64,000 nucleotides of DNA from positions 310,001 to 374,000 of the forward strand of contig JAKCFJ010000004.1 of NCBI GenBank assembly GCA_025041175.1. The letters are read 5' to 3'. The notes under the pieces are model-generated. The model saw nothing but the letters and a program-made list of their open reading frames with translations. It had not been told where the DNA came from and did no database searches. The position numbers and the translations under genes were made by a program. Shown here piece after piece: positions 7,326 through 15,205 of this stretch; the stretch's first letter is position 1; every line of letters begins with the position of its first letter. This DNA is from Halobacteriales archaeon YIM A00010 (GTDB lineage: Archaea > Halobacteriota > Halobacteria > Halobacteriales > Haloarculaceae).

Positions 7326-7595
7326 TCAGGACCACCACCTGCGCCAGAGAACGTAGATGATCAGGAGCCCCGACCAGGTCGTCAGCCCGATCACAGCACG
7401 GCTCGCGATCGGATGGAAGTCAGTCAGTCGCCCGATCGCGACCAGCTCGCACAGGAACTCCCCAGAGGCCAGGGGATGAGAGACCGACGTAGCGTCGGAA
7501 TGGCTCCCGCGATCGGATGGGAGGTTGCCCATCCCATCCAAGAGGGCGAACCTCAACATCGGATAAATCGGTTTCGGTTCGACCACGGCGAGCAC
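7326..7595 (-). pseudogene. C-terminal membrane fragment, copy 1 of a duplicated relic
   Basis: The minus strand encodes FHPIASRAVIGLTTWSGLLI and IYVLWRRWWS, a membrane helix with a basic tail, at the end of a frame whose first half looks random. A diverged second copy lies at about 11917-12180, where IASIGAIGPKPRSGLLILHI is read. The duplicated stretch also covers the flanking non-coding-looking DNA around 7560-7610. I read both as remnants of one membrane protein family that I cannot name. Confidence 0.4.
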
Positions 7596-7599
7596 CGGT

Positions 7600-8058
7600 C
7601 ATGCACTTTAGACGTGACAGACAGCCCAACAGCCACACCAACTATCACGAATGTCGCGGATCCGAAATATACTTGCTAGAGCACTGCGATGCCCCGCCGG
7701 GAGGCGCGGGACCCATTCCCCGCGACCGCTCTCGGTCGGGGACATCACGCTCCATACGGTACCACACGAACGCGCACCCTCTCTCGGACGTGGCGATGGC
7801 GATTCCAGGGCTCCTGCCGCCTGCCGAACACAACTACTCATCCTTCTCTCAGCGCACCCTTCTTTCAGTGAACCTGATCACGCGTCCCACCGAGCATTCC
7901 GGCCCAAGAGCTGCCAATCGAGGCCCGCTGGGCAATTCCTCACTGTCGAACTGCACGGGCGTGAGACGGCTCTGTGACGCTCTCCAGGAATGGTCACTCG
8001 GCCAGGGCTCACACGTCGCAGTCGGTACACTTACGGTGATTTTCGCCGGACACTGGCT
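7600..8058. other. intergenic, no gene seen
   Basis: About 460 bases upstream of the Sm-like gene. Several open frames exist on both strands but none has a recognisable domain or a good start. I see no convincing RNA gene. Confidence 0.5.
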
Positions 8059-8361
8059 ATGAACGATACACGTCCCACTGCACCGTTGGCCACCCTCGAG
8101 GAGATGATCGGGATCCCCGTCACCGTCCGGACGAAAGCCGGCCAGCTGATCGATGGCACGCTCGCCGGCTACGATGAGCATTTGAATCTGACCCTCGAAG
8201 CGGGCCCGGCCACCGATAGCCACGACACCGACGACGATCCCCGCCTGATTCGGGGCAATCGCGTCGTGAGCATCACGCATCCACCCATCGAGCGTGCGTC
8301 GACCGCCGACGAGACGAACACTGCATCCAACAGCGACGGCGAACGCGAACCATCAGCATGA
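8059..8361 (+). CDS. Sm-like (LSm) RNA-binding protein
   Basis: A 100-residue protein with an LSm domain at residues about 10-75: LEEMIGIPVTVRTKAGQLID, then GTLAGYDEHLNLTLE (Sm1) and IRGNRVVSI (Sm2). LSm proteins assemble into rings that bind U-rich RNA and assist RNA turnover. The Sm1 pattern G-x-L-x-G-Y-D-x-H-x-N and the Sm2 pattern I-R-G-x-x-V are both intact. The C-terminal tail is acidic and variable. Unusually, after the TGA at 8359 the same frame continues for 66 codons into a second plausible domain (see next entry), so the gene may once have been longer. Confidence 0.85.
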   Translation: MNDTRPTAPLATLEEMIGIPVTVRTKAGQLIDGTLAGYDEHLNLTLEAGPATDSHDTDDDPRLIRGNRVVSITHPPIERASTADETNTASNSDGEREPSA

Positions 8362-8562
8362 GCGGCTGACTCCTCTTCTGACACGAAGCCATCACCGGCA
8401 CTCGCCGCACTCAAAGCCCATCTCGACCCCAAGAACCTCACCGTCGACGGCGGCCCAACGGGAGAGACGCTCGTTGGTACCAAGCCCGGCCAGACCTATC
8501 GCATCCATCCCGATGGCACCGTCGAGGGCGATGACTCACTACACGCGAGCGAACTCGTCTAA
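8362..8562 (+). pseudogene. in-frame continuation of the LSm gene, small beta domain
   Basis: After the LSm stop codon, the same frame reads ALAALKAHLDPKNLTVDGGP, TGETLVGTKPGQTYRIHPDG and ends SLHASELV at a TAA (8560). No ATG, GTG or TTG occurs in this part, so it cannot be translated on its own by normal rules. The same pattern (short helix, then T-V-x-G...Y-R-I/V-x-P-x-G-x-I/V-E-G-D) closes the unrelated gene at 28539. Either the TGA is a nonsense mutation in a fused protein or it is read through. I have no evidence to choose. Confidence 0.5.
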
Positions 8563-9107
8563 CGTCCGCTGAGGGTCCAGTTCCACGTCTGGATCGGCGT
8601 CTTCCCGTTCTGGCTCCTCGGCCTCCTCCGACGATTCCGATTCTACCTGCGAAGAGGCAAATGCAGACAACTCTTGTTGGTCCTCGTGCTCGCCGGGGGA
8701 ATCGACGTGGAGATCGGTGTGCTCCTGCCGGGTCTCACACAACACCAGCGCATCGGGGCGGTTGTCCCACGGAAACACTCATGATGAATCGCTACCGCCT
8801 CCGCAACGTCCGCGAACCCATGCTCGGCGACCATCAGCAGCCGATGCACACTCACTCGGTGGGGACCGTGCCGCCACCGTTCGTATTCGGTCGTCGTTAG
8901 GCGGGGGAGACGGTCCGGAAACAGTTCATCCGCATCCAGCACCCCACTATCGCACAAATCCTCAAGGATCGCACTCGTCGAACAGTCATACACGTCCGAT
9001 AAGCGCGAAATCGAATAGCCCTCATCCTCGTACAGCGTGCGCAGGGTCGCCGAGGGACGATCGACACCCCCACACAACCGCGTCTGTTCCGTCTCAGACC
9101 CATCCAT
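8539..9107 (-). pseudogene. helix-turn-helix plus HNH-type nuclease, frameshifted
   Basis: The first frame, from the ATG at 9107, has a helix-turn-helix (YEDEGYSISRLSDVYDCSTS) followed by the start of an HNH domain: VSVHRLLMVAEHG and AVAIHHE. Immediately after, the sense moves one base into another frame: VFPWDNRPDALVLCETRQEH then TDLHVDSPGEHEDQQ. Together these give H-H-E, D-N-x-x-D-x-L-V-L and E-H-x-x-L-H, the ligands of intron- and virus-type HNH endonucleases. The shift, near 8778, falls inside the catalytic site, so the protein is probably inactive unless frameshifting occurs or one base is a sequencing error. The acidic tail runs to 8539. Confidence 0.65.
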
Positions 9108-9221
9108 ATTGATGTGTTTTGATATAGACTATATACCATACATAAAAATACGCCACAGGACGGGGATAACCACCCACACCGACCGAGAAAGGACACCCTC
9201 ACCGTTCCAACCCAACCAGAA

Positions 9222-9318
9222 GTCGGCTAGGTTGGTTTCTAATGCACAATTGATCTTGAAATCTCTTGATAGTCTAATTTTCGTAGGGAGCTGTGCATGA
9301 CAAATCTACCTAGCCGAC
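9222..9318. mobile_element. MITE of about 97 bp
   Basis: The sequence GTCGGCTAGGTTGGTTTCTA at the left end recurs inverted at the right end as GTCGGCTAGGTAGATTTGTC; both continue with ATGCACA. The imperfect terminal inverted repeats are about 27 bp long and the interior has no coding capacity. This is the layout of a miniature inverted-repeat transposable element. No matching full-length IS is in the window. Confidence 0.6.
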
Positions 9319-9440
9319 CTCTGACTATGGGGGATTATGTCATATAGATTACGGCGCGTATCCACGGTCCAAAAGCCGGGGATTGCGCCTGTTCAGCGGA
9401 TACAACAACCATTTTAACCTATGATAGCATGTAGCGGTCT

Positions 9441-10769
9441 ATGGCTGACGATGAGGTAGTCCATTATGTGATCAGCGATCTTCATATCGGTGGCGACGAG
9501 CAGTTAGAGCACGTCGAGTTCCTCGACGAACTGCTCGCCTTCCTCAAACGACTCGAAAACACCAACGAGAATGCAGAGCTGGTTATCAACGGCGACGCGT
9601 TTGGGCTTTGGGAGCTCACCCGAATCGAGGGCATCGAGAAATTCGACGCCCTGGAGGAGACGTATCCGGAGCTGTTCGAGCAGTTCCACGCGACCGGCGA
9701 GAACATCCCGATCACGATGCTGCCGGGCAATCACGACCACGAGCTAGCTGCCTACGACGAGTACGTCGAGCGGTTCGCTGAGTACAATGTCAATCTCGTT
9801 CAAGACGAGTCGATCACCCGACCGGTCGGCGACCAGACAATCCACTTCGAGCACGGCCACCAGCACGATCCTAACAACCGGATCGAGGATTGGGGGAACC
9901 CCCACACGACACCACTGGGGTACTTCTACAACACGCACGTGACGAGCCGAGCGGGCCAGCTGTCCGAGCGGGGACGGTACAACTGGTTAAAGGACGTTCA
10001 GGCGGTCACGCCAACCGAATGGATGCCGATCTGGCTCCTCTCGAAGTACTTCTACCGCGAGATGAATCTCCTTCTGCGATACGCCCTTGTCCCGTTCCTG
10101 TTGCTGTTCAATATAAGCGCCATCCTCGCGATACTCGCGGGGCTCGACCTAACCGGCATCTGGTCGATGCCGGTCGACCAGACCGAGGCGTTCCTCGGCC
10201 AGTTTGGCTTGGCCGGGACGGCGGTCTGGTTCCTGCTCGTGATCAACGTGGCTGTCGCCGGGCTGCTGTTGCTCGTAGGCATCCCGCTGTACTTCCTCAA
10301 GCGGGACGTCAAGAAGACGATCGACCGGTTCGGGATCTTTGAGACGGACCTCACTGTCGACGCCGAGGCGTCGTATGAGGAAGCCGCCCACGAGGTCTTC
10401 GTCGAACGACCGGAGACGGCGATCTTCTGTTACGGTCACACCCACCGTCCAACGGTGCGGGAGGTCGACGGGAGGCTGCTTGTCAACACCGGGACGTGGC
10501 TGAAGCGCCTCCACCGCCGCGACGGCATCATCGGCCTCCTGCCGCCGGTCTTCTACCCGTCCTACCAGCTGTGTGCCGTCCGTATCGCTGCCGAATCCGA
10601 GGGCGTGGCAGTCGAGTACGAAGCGATCGAGAAACCGAGTCCGAGCCCGGAAGAACTCACCCTCACCGAACGCTTCCTCACCCTGGGTCGGAAACCGAAT
10701 CCTGAGCTGCCCGACCGAGCGGTTGTCGAGGACGAGGTGGCAGTGTCGATTCCTGAAGCGGCTGAATAA
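9441..10769 (+). CDS. membrane-anchored metallophosphoesterase
   Basis: A 442-residue calcineurin-type phosphoesterase. The metal motifs are complete and in order: ISDLHIGGD (residues 9-17), INGDAFGLWE, LPGNHDHE, FEHGHQHD and YGHTHRPTV. The last motif follows two or three membrane helices (around residues 210-290, for example AVWFLLVINVAVAGLLLLVG) that interrupt the catalytic domain. The catalytic core is closest in style to LpxH-type pyrophosphatases, which cut nucleotide-linked lipids, but no such pathway is known for haloarchaea, so the substrate is open. TTTTAACC at about 9413 lies some 27 bases before the ATG, which fits a leaderless transcript. Confidence 0.85.
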   Translation: MADDEVVHYVISDLHIGGDEQLEHVEFLDELLAFLKRLENTNENAELVINGDAFGLWELTRIEGIEKFDALEETYPELFEQFHATGENIPITMLPGNHDHELAAYDEYVERFAEYNVNLVQDESITRPVGDQTIHFEHGHQHDPNNRIEDWGNPHTTPLGYFYNTHVTSRAGQLSERGRYNWLKDVQAVTPTEWMPIWLLSKYFYREMNLLLRYALVPFLLLFNISAILAILAGLDLTGIWSMPVDQTEAFLGQFGLAGTAVWFLLVINVAVAGLLLLVGIPLYFLKRDVKKTIDRFGIFETDLTVDAEASYEEAAHEVFVERPETAIFCYGHTHRPTVREVDGRLLVNTGTWLKRLHRRDGIIGLLPPVFYPSYQLCAVRIAAESEGVAVEYEAIEKPSPSPEELTLTERFLTLGRKPNPELPDRAVVEDEVAVSIPEAAE

Positions 10770-11102
10770 AGGACCCAGATACAGGTAAAACAGCCCTGAG
10801 TGTCCGATTTGTTTGTCTCTGTCTGGAATCACTGGTTATCGCTTTAGCTCAGAATGAACGTTTAGCACGGTCTCTGACCGGCTGAATCAGGAAGAATATA
10901 CCACAGAGAAAGAACGAATAAACGAGTAGATAGCAGTCCTGCTGGTCGTCTAATTTCATACATGACATCCTTCAAGAATTAGACGGATCGGGAGCGTTGT
11001 CACTCAATGCGAGCTTCTCGCCTCGGCTGACGCAGGTCAGCCGAGGCTGCAAGCCTGGATAGATGACGTTCCGCTTCACGCAGACATTCCAGAGGCAACG
11101 CC
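10770..11102. other. intergenic with an 11-bp hairpin
   Basis: No gene is seen. At 11021-11046 CCTCGGCTGAC and GTCAGCCGAGG form a perfect 11-bp stem with a 4-base loop; it stands some 57 bases before the IS110-type fragment and probably belongs to an insertion sequence end. Confidence 0.5.
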
Positions 11103-11216
11103 ATGAACTACCTCGGAATTGACCGACACAAACGCGAATCACAAGTTGCAGTCGTGAATCAAGATGGTGAGATCGATCGAGAGGTTCGCGTCGAGAGTGG
11201 TCGGCGCAACGTTTGA
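11103..11216 (+). pseudogene. IS110-family transposase, N-terminal fragment
   Basis: MNYLGIDRHKRESQVAVVNQ and DGEIDREVRVESG match the start of IS110/IS1111-type transposases (DEDD enzymes), in which the Asp of G-I-D is a catalytic residue. The frame stops after 37 residues, where a full enzyme has over 300. Only this 5' scrap remains. Confidence 0.7.
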
Positions 11217-11241
11217 ACATTCAGAGAGCGTATAGATCTTG

Positions 11242-11343
11242 ATGAAGAGAGGTCGTCGAACCGAAATAGTGCGGCATTTGTCGGAAGAGGAACTCGATAC
11301 GGCGATTGATGACGTACAAAAGGCGGACGAGATCCGCCCGACT
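11242..11343 (+). pseudogene. IS630-type transposase, N-terminal fragment
   Basis: From the ATG at 11242 the frame reads MKRGRRTEIVRHLSEEELDT and AIDDVQKADEIRP, which looks like the beginning of haloarchaeal IS630 transposases (before their helix-turn-helix). The match breaks off at about 11342 where another gene fragment begins in a different frame. A scrap only. Confidence 0.55.
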
Positions 11344-11501
11344 GGACGGCTAACGAGTACTTCTACGAACAAGGCGAACTAGAGGAGTTCTACGACGACT
11401 GGGAGACAATTCAGCTACAGGAACTCATCCTCGACGACGAGTCAAGTGGCGACCCCCACCAGCACGCTGCGGAGATACTCTTCACACGGAACCCCACCTA
11501 A
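11343..11501 (+). pseudogene. C-terminal fragment of a possible methyltransferase
   Basis: Directly joined to the IS630 scrap, another frame encodes WTANEYFYEQGELEEFYDDW, ETIQLQELILDDESSGDPHQ and HAAEILFTRN before a TAA. The sequence is protein-like and resembles the end of SAM-dependent methyltransferases of the TehB kind. No start or catalytic part remains. The family call is weak. Confidence 0.4.
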
Positions 11502-11658
11502 ACTGAATCACCCCTAAATCCACCCAGTACAACAGATAGGCGGCCCATCCTCTGTATCTATCACTTCTTGGGTGGCCAAAGCAAGGGTATGTAAACTGTT
11601 CTATGACACCTTCGATGAAAGAGCCGCTGTTTCCGTACAATACGCGGCTATTGCGTTT

Positions 11659-11680
11659 CCTATAGCTATTTCTATAGCCC
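11659..11680. repeat. CTATAG-type inverted motif, copy 2
   Basis: CCTATAGCTATTTCTATAGC resembles the motif at 7273-7289 and the half sites of the toxin-antitoxin operator. It has no nearby toxin-antitoxin genes. Confidence 0.35.
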
Positions 11681-11716
11681 TCTGTGAACCACTCGTTGCC
11701 GGTGTGGTCGTCGGTC

Positions 11717-11769
11717 AGCCTTAGTCAACACACGGACGTGAGAGAATGGCCCTATTGTTGACTAAGGCT
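11717..11769. repeat. 53-bp inverted-repeat element, left copy
   Basis: AGCCTTAGTCAACA at the left is mirrored by TGTTGACTAAGGCT at the right: a perfect 14-bp inverted repeat around a 25-base core. A second, oppositely oriented relative lies at 12671-12720, so the two could bound a roughly 1-kb unit. Confidence 0.6.
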
Positions 11770-12284
11770 CGGGATACCCCGCGTTTCAATTGTAACAGCC
11801 ACACCAGACCCCACAGAGCGCACAGCAGCTCGTGAGCACCGGCATCGATGCACAGTAGTGCAATCCAGGCGCATGAACTGCACACGCGCGAGACGGCGTT
11901 GTGACGATCGAGAGGTACCACCGGTACTCCAAAGAGAATGTGGAGAATCAGGAGACCCGACCGGGGCTTCGGGCCGATCGCACCGATGCTCGCAATCGGG
12001 GGCTATCTACGGATCGATCGCAAGCGATCAGACGAGGAGGCGAACCGGATAGTCTAGTGTGGCGACCGGGCGACGAGACTGCTACATGGCTCCCGATGTG
12101 GACGAGATGACTAGCATCTCATCCAGATGAGGGACGTGCAGCACCTGGTAAATTGGTTTCGATGAGACCAGGTCGAGTACCACTGTAGACAGCTCCCTCT
12201 CTTGTATGGATCATCGACGAGGACAACGGAACCCTGTGCGTACGCCATTCACGATCCTTCATCAAGAGAGGACAGGTCGTCTGC
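11770..12284. other. decayed duplicate of the 7.3-7.6 kb relic
   Basis: No intact gene. Between about 11917 and 12180 the sequence is recognisably related to 7326-7600: the minus strand gives IASIGAIGPKPRSGLLILHI, and the stretch around 12150 (TAAATTGGTTTCG) parallels 7565 (TAAATCGGTTTCG). Stops and shifts break the frame. Confidence 0.45.
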
Positions 12285-12584
12285 TCAGTCTGGATTCTCA
12301 CCGTAATAATCATCGCCGTGCCGGCGACTGATACCGGCCAGCTTCCCGTCGTCCGGCACCCACCACACAACGGCACTCGCGCCGACCTCACGCCGCTCGA
12401 CCCGTCCCTCCGTGTGTAACTCCGTGAGCTTCCGCCGAGCCGTTTCACGGGAGCACTCAAGCGTCTCGGCCACATCACCCGAGGTCACAATCGGATCATC
12501 GGTGTCCCTCATCGTGAGCAACACTTGCTCCGTCGTCGTCCCCTCGACGTATTCGCCGTTGTCCGCTCGCTCTTTGCCAGACAT
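12285..12584 (-). CDS. winged-helix DNA-binding protein
   Basis: A 99-residue protein starting at 12584 (MSGKERADNGEYVEG); the longer frame from 12650 adds unlikely residues. Residues about 17-75 form a winged helix: EQVLLTMRDTDDPIVTSGDV, AETLECSRETARRKLTELHT and EGRVERREVGASAVVWWVPD. The S-R-E-T-A-R-R-K-L-T-E-L recognition helix is typical of haloarchaeal MarR/ArsR-like small regulators. It is the only intact gene between the two inverted 50-bp elements. Confidence 0.8.
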   Translation of the reverse strand: MSGKERADNGEYVEGTTTEQVLLTMRDTDDPIVTSGDVAETLECSRETARRKLTELHTEGRVERREVGASAVVWWVPDDGKLAGISRRHGDDYYGENPD

Positions 12585-12670
12585 ATGAACACGTTGTTCG
12601 GCCCGGTGCATGAACCTTGTGCCACGGCCAATATGGGCGCAGCCACCCATTATCGTATCCGCACTGCGCT

Positions 12671-12720
12671 AGCCTTAGTCAACGAAATAGGCTAGCCCGC
12701 CACGGATGTGTTGACTAAGG
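12671..12720. repeat. 50-bp inverted-repeat element, right copy
   Basis: CCTTAGTCAAC (12673-12683) is mirrored by GTTGACTAAGG (12710-12720). Reverse-complemented, the whole element resembles the one at 11717-11769, so the two are in opposite orientation. Confidence 0.6.
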
Positions 12721-12822
12721 ATTGTGGGGCGACGAATCGTCTCCGTCCGCGTCTCGGCTCTTCACCGATCGCTTTCCATCTCTCAATACGGTCCATAAGA
12801 CTGCTTTCCCCTAATTCCCCAC

Positions 12823-12940
12823 CTATAGAGCCTGTCCGAAAAATGTTTTTCTTTCCAGGAAATGTGGCTAATAAACACTATAACCGATTCTGAGGGCGTT
12901 AAATTCGGCTCAAAATTGTTTTTCGGACAGGCTCTATAGC
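12823..12940. mobile_element. MITE of about 118 bp with 21-bp inverted ends
   Basis: CTATAGAGCCTGTCCGAAAA at the left (from 12823) is repeated inverted at the right end (to 12940). The interior is AT-rich and non-coding. The outer CTATAG could include a TA duplication, as made by IS630/Tc1-type transposases; a scrap of such a transposase lies at 11242. Confidence 0.7.
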
Positions 12941-13257
12941 CACACTCAAGCGACGATTGACGCCGTTCACTCAGACGATCCGAAATATACTACGAAGATG
13001 CAAATCTCCCGAAACGACGACGAATAAGCTCCTGTATGACCCATACGCTCTGAGAGATGCAGTAACACTTACCATCACTCCGTCAATAGGGATACATGCA
13101 GGCGGCGAGCGCGTGCTCGAAACGCGCCGGGTGCTCAGAACACCCGTCGCAGCTGCCTGGCGGCCAGACAGCATGAGACCAAACTATACACAGAGCCATC
13201 AGTGTGACGCATCGACAGACAACCAGACGACGAAGCGACTATCCGAGGTGAGACCGG
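12941..13257. other. intergenic, no gene seen
   Basis: About 300 bases between the MITE and the aspartoacylase-like gene. It probably holds the promoter of that gene; I do not see an unambiguous TATA box. Confidence 0.5.
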
Positions 13258-14046
13258 ATGCGCGTTGAGCAGTTGGGTGAGGGCGAACCGACCCTCGCAG
13301 TTGTTGGAGCGATCCACGGCGACGAACCGTGTGGCGTCCACGCGATCGAGACGCTGCTCGACGCCAACCCATCCGTCGAGCGACCGGTGAAGTTCGTCAT
13401 TGCGAACGAACGCGCGCTCGATCGCAATGTGCGTTACATCGAAGCTGACCTGAATCGCGTGTTTCCCGGTGATCCCGGCGCCGAGGCGTACGAGACACGA
13501 CTCGCACACGAGTTGTTAGAGGAGCTACGCGGGTGCATCACACTCTCGATGCACTCCACGCAGTCGTACGAGCGGCCGTTCGCACTCGTCGAGAAGACAG
13601 ATCCGTTCACGGAGATGATCGGTCCGTACCTCTCGCTCGACGCCGTGGTCGAGACAGGGGCCGAGACGTTCGAAAATGCGCTCGTCGGCTACGTCGACGT
13701 GATCGAGGTCGAGTGTGGCCTCCAAGGCTCACCGCAAGCGGACGAAAACGCCGTCGAACTCGTCTACGAGTTCTTGGCCGCGACGGGGGCGCTCTCCGGT
13801 TCGATCGACCCAGCAGGCGCACTACCGGTCTTCCAGATCGGCGAATCCATCCCCAAACAGGAGGGATCGGACTACGCTGTCCACGCCGAGAACTTCAGGC
13901 AGGTCAATGAGGGAGAAGTATTTACCACCGTCGACGAACAGGTGATCATCGCCGAGGAACCGTTCTACCCCGTGCTCATGTCGGAGGAGGGGTATAGCCA
14001 ACAATTCGGCTACACAGCCGAGAAAATCGATCTCCTCAAAAACTAA
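13258..14046 (+). CDS. succinylglutamate desuccinylase/aspartoacylase-like enzyme, copy 1
   Basis: A 262-residue M14-type zinc amidohydrolase. Metal and substrate motifs are present: VVGAIHGDEPCGVHAIE (zinc His and Glu, residues 17-33), ANERALDRNVRYIEADLNRV (Asn-Arg substrate binding), FPGDP, and TLSMHSTQSYERPFAL (third zinc His). DVIEVECGLQG near residue 155 holds the likely catalytic Glu. The family removes acyl groups from amino acids. Its TAA overlaps the ATG of the PadR gene (TAATG), so the two form an operon. A paralogue lies at 45981. Confidence 0.85.
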   Translation: MRVEQLGEGEPTLAVVGAIHGDEPCGVHAIETLLDANPSVERPVKFVIANERALDRNVRYIEADLNRVFPGDPGAEAYETRLAHELLEELRGCITLSMHSTQSYERPFALVEKTDPFTEMIGPYLSLDAVVETGAETFENALVGYVDVIEVECGLQGSPQADENAVELVYEFLAATGALSGSIDPAGALPVFQIGESIPKQEGSDYAVHAENFRQVNEGEVFTTVDEQVIIAEEPFYPVLMSEEGYSQQFGYTAEKIDLLKN

Positions 14047-14408
14047 TGAGAGACAACGATCTCCTCGCCGAGGTTTTGGCCCTGTCAGCGATTCAGCGCG
14101 ATCTCTTGCTCGTGCTTGATCGTGAAGGACCGCAGTATGGACTGGCGATCAAGGACATGCTTGAAGTACGACGACAGGCCGACATCAACAACGGGCGACT
14201 GTACAGCAATCTCGATAAACTCGCTGATGGTGGGCTTCTCTCGAAAGGAAAGTTCACCGATCGGCGAAATAGGTACGAAATCACCCACAAGGGCGAGCGA
14301 GTGCTCGACAGCTACCGCCGCTGGATGACAGGCACCGAAATAGCTGCCAGTCCACGCCCACTGCAGCGACTCGCCGTGCTTGATGCTCCGGAGGAAAACG
14401 ATGAGTGA
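14046..14408 (+). CDS. PadR-family transcription regulator
   Basis: A 120-residue PadR-type winged helix coupled to the gene before it. Motifs: LSAIQRDLLLVLDREGPQYG, LAIKDMLEVRRQADINNGRL, YSNLDKLADGGLLSKGKF and TDRRNRYEITHKG. The N-N-G-R-L-Y-x-N-L-D-x-L core is diagnostic. As the second gene of the operon it may regulate the aspartoacylase-like enzyme. No effector can be inferred. Confidence 0.88.
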   Translation: MRDNDLLAEVLALSAIQRDLLLVLDREGPQYGLAIKDMLEVRRQADINNGRLYSNLDKLADGGLLSKGKFTDRRNRYEITHKGERVLDSYRRWMTGTEIAASPRPLQRLAVLDAPEENDE

Positions 14409-14520
14409 AACCCACCGTGCCACATTCATGAGCGTCCTCCGCTCGAACGATCACTAAACTTGCACGAACGTTGATTGAGCCGAAAATCAGATGTTTGCTG
14501 AAAAGTACTAGATCACAGCT

Positions 14521-15027
14521 GTGGATTTGACCGAGCGCGACGGATGGTTGGCAGCCGTGTACCAGACCGAGGATGGGGGAGAGCTACTCATTCGATCGCT
14601 GCATCATATTGATGACAATCCCGTGATTCGACAAATAGGCGATCGTGATCTCTATCTCGGAAACTGGCGGGCTGCCGATCCCGCGTATCACGATCAGACG
14701 TTTACATACGTTCTGTCGGCCACTTCCAGTACTCCTCCGATGACAACTCACCACTGTCCACTAACCGACGGGCCTGATAATGAGTGGAAAGCCTTCGAAC
14801 GAGCGGTCAATACCGCGAGGGGGCTCTATCAACAAGACGGATCGCTCTTAATTCACTGCACAGCTGGTATTTCCCGGAGTAGTACGCTTATTGCAACGAC
14901 GATCGCGGCAGAGGAAAATCGATCGTTCCTCGATGCACTTTCCATCGTCAAACAGGCGCGGCCAACTGCGAATCCGAACCCCGCATTACACGAGTGGGCA
15001 GTGATATACCTAGCAGCTCAAAAGTGA
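14521..15027 (+). CDS. dual-specificity/tyrosine phosphatase-like protein
   Basis: A 168-residue protein with a GTG start at 14521. Its active-site loop is complete: LLIHCTAGISRSSTLIATTI, i.e. H-C-x5-R followed by S. The upstream part (DLYLGNWRAADPA, then THHCPLTDGPDNEW) matches the dual-specificity phosphatase fold, including an Asp that could act as general acid. Such enzymes remove phosphate from Ser/Thr/Tyr or small molecules through a cysteine intermediate. It lies alone between the PadR operon and the exported protein A. Confidence 0.8.
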   Translation: MDLTERDGWLAAVYQTEDGGELLIRSLHHIDDNPVIRQIGDRDLYLGNWRAADPAYHDQTFTYVLSATSSTPPMTTHHCPLTDGPDNEWKAFERAVNTARGLYQQDGSLLIHCTAGISRSSTLIATTIAAEENRSFLDALSIVKQARPTANPNPALHEWAVIYLAAQK

Positions 15028-15205
15028 CCAGCTCACCACTGTATCCTCCCTTCCAATGTGCATGAGCTTCATAGATACCAGATCAGCCCACTATCAGCCG
15101 CTGGAATAACTATCATAGAAGGAATGCTATCGAGACGACACGAATAATTCCGAAATGTTCACAGGCAGAAGAAAACCTGATGTGATATCAACCCAAAAAG
15201 GAGCT

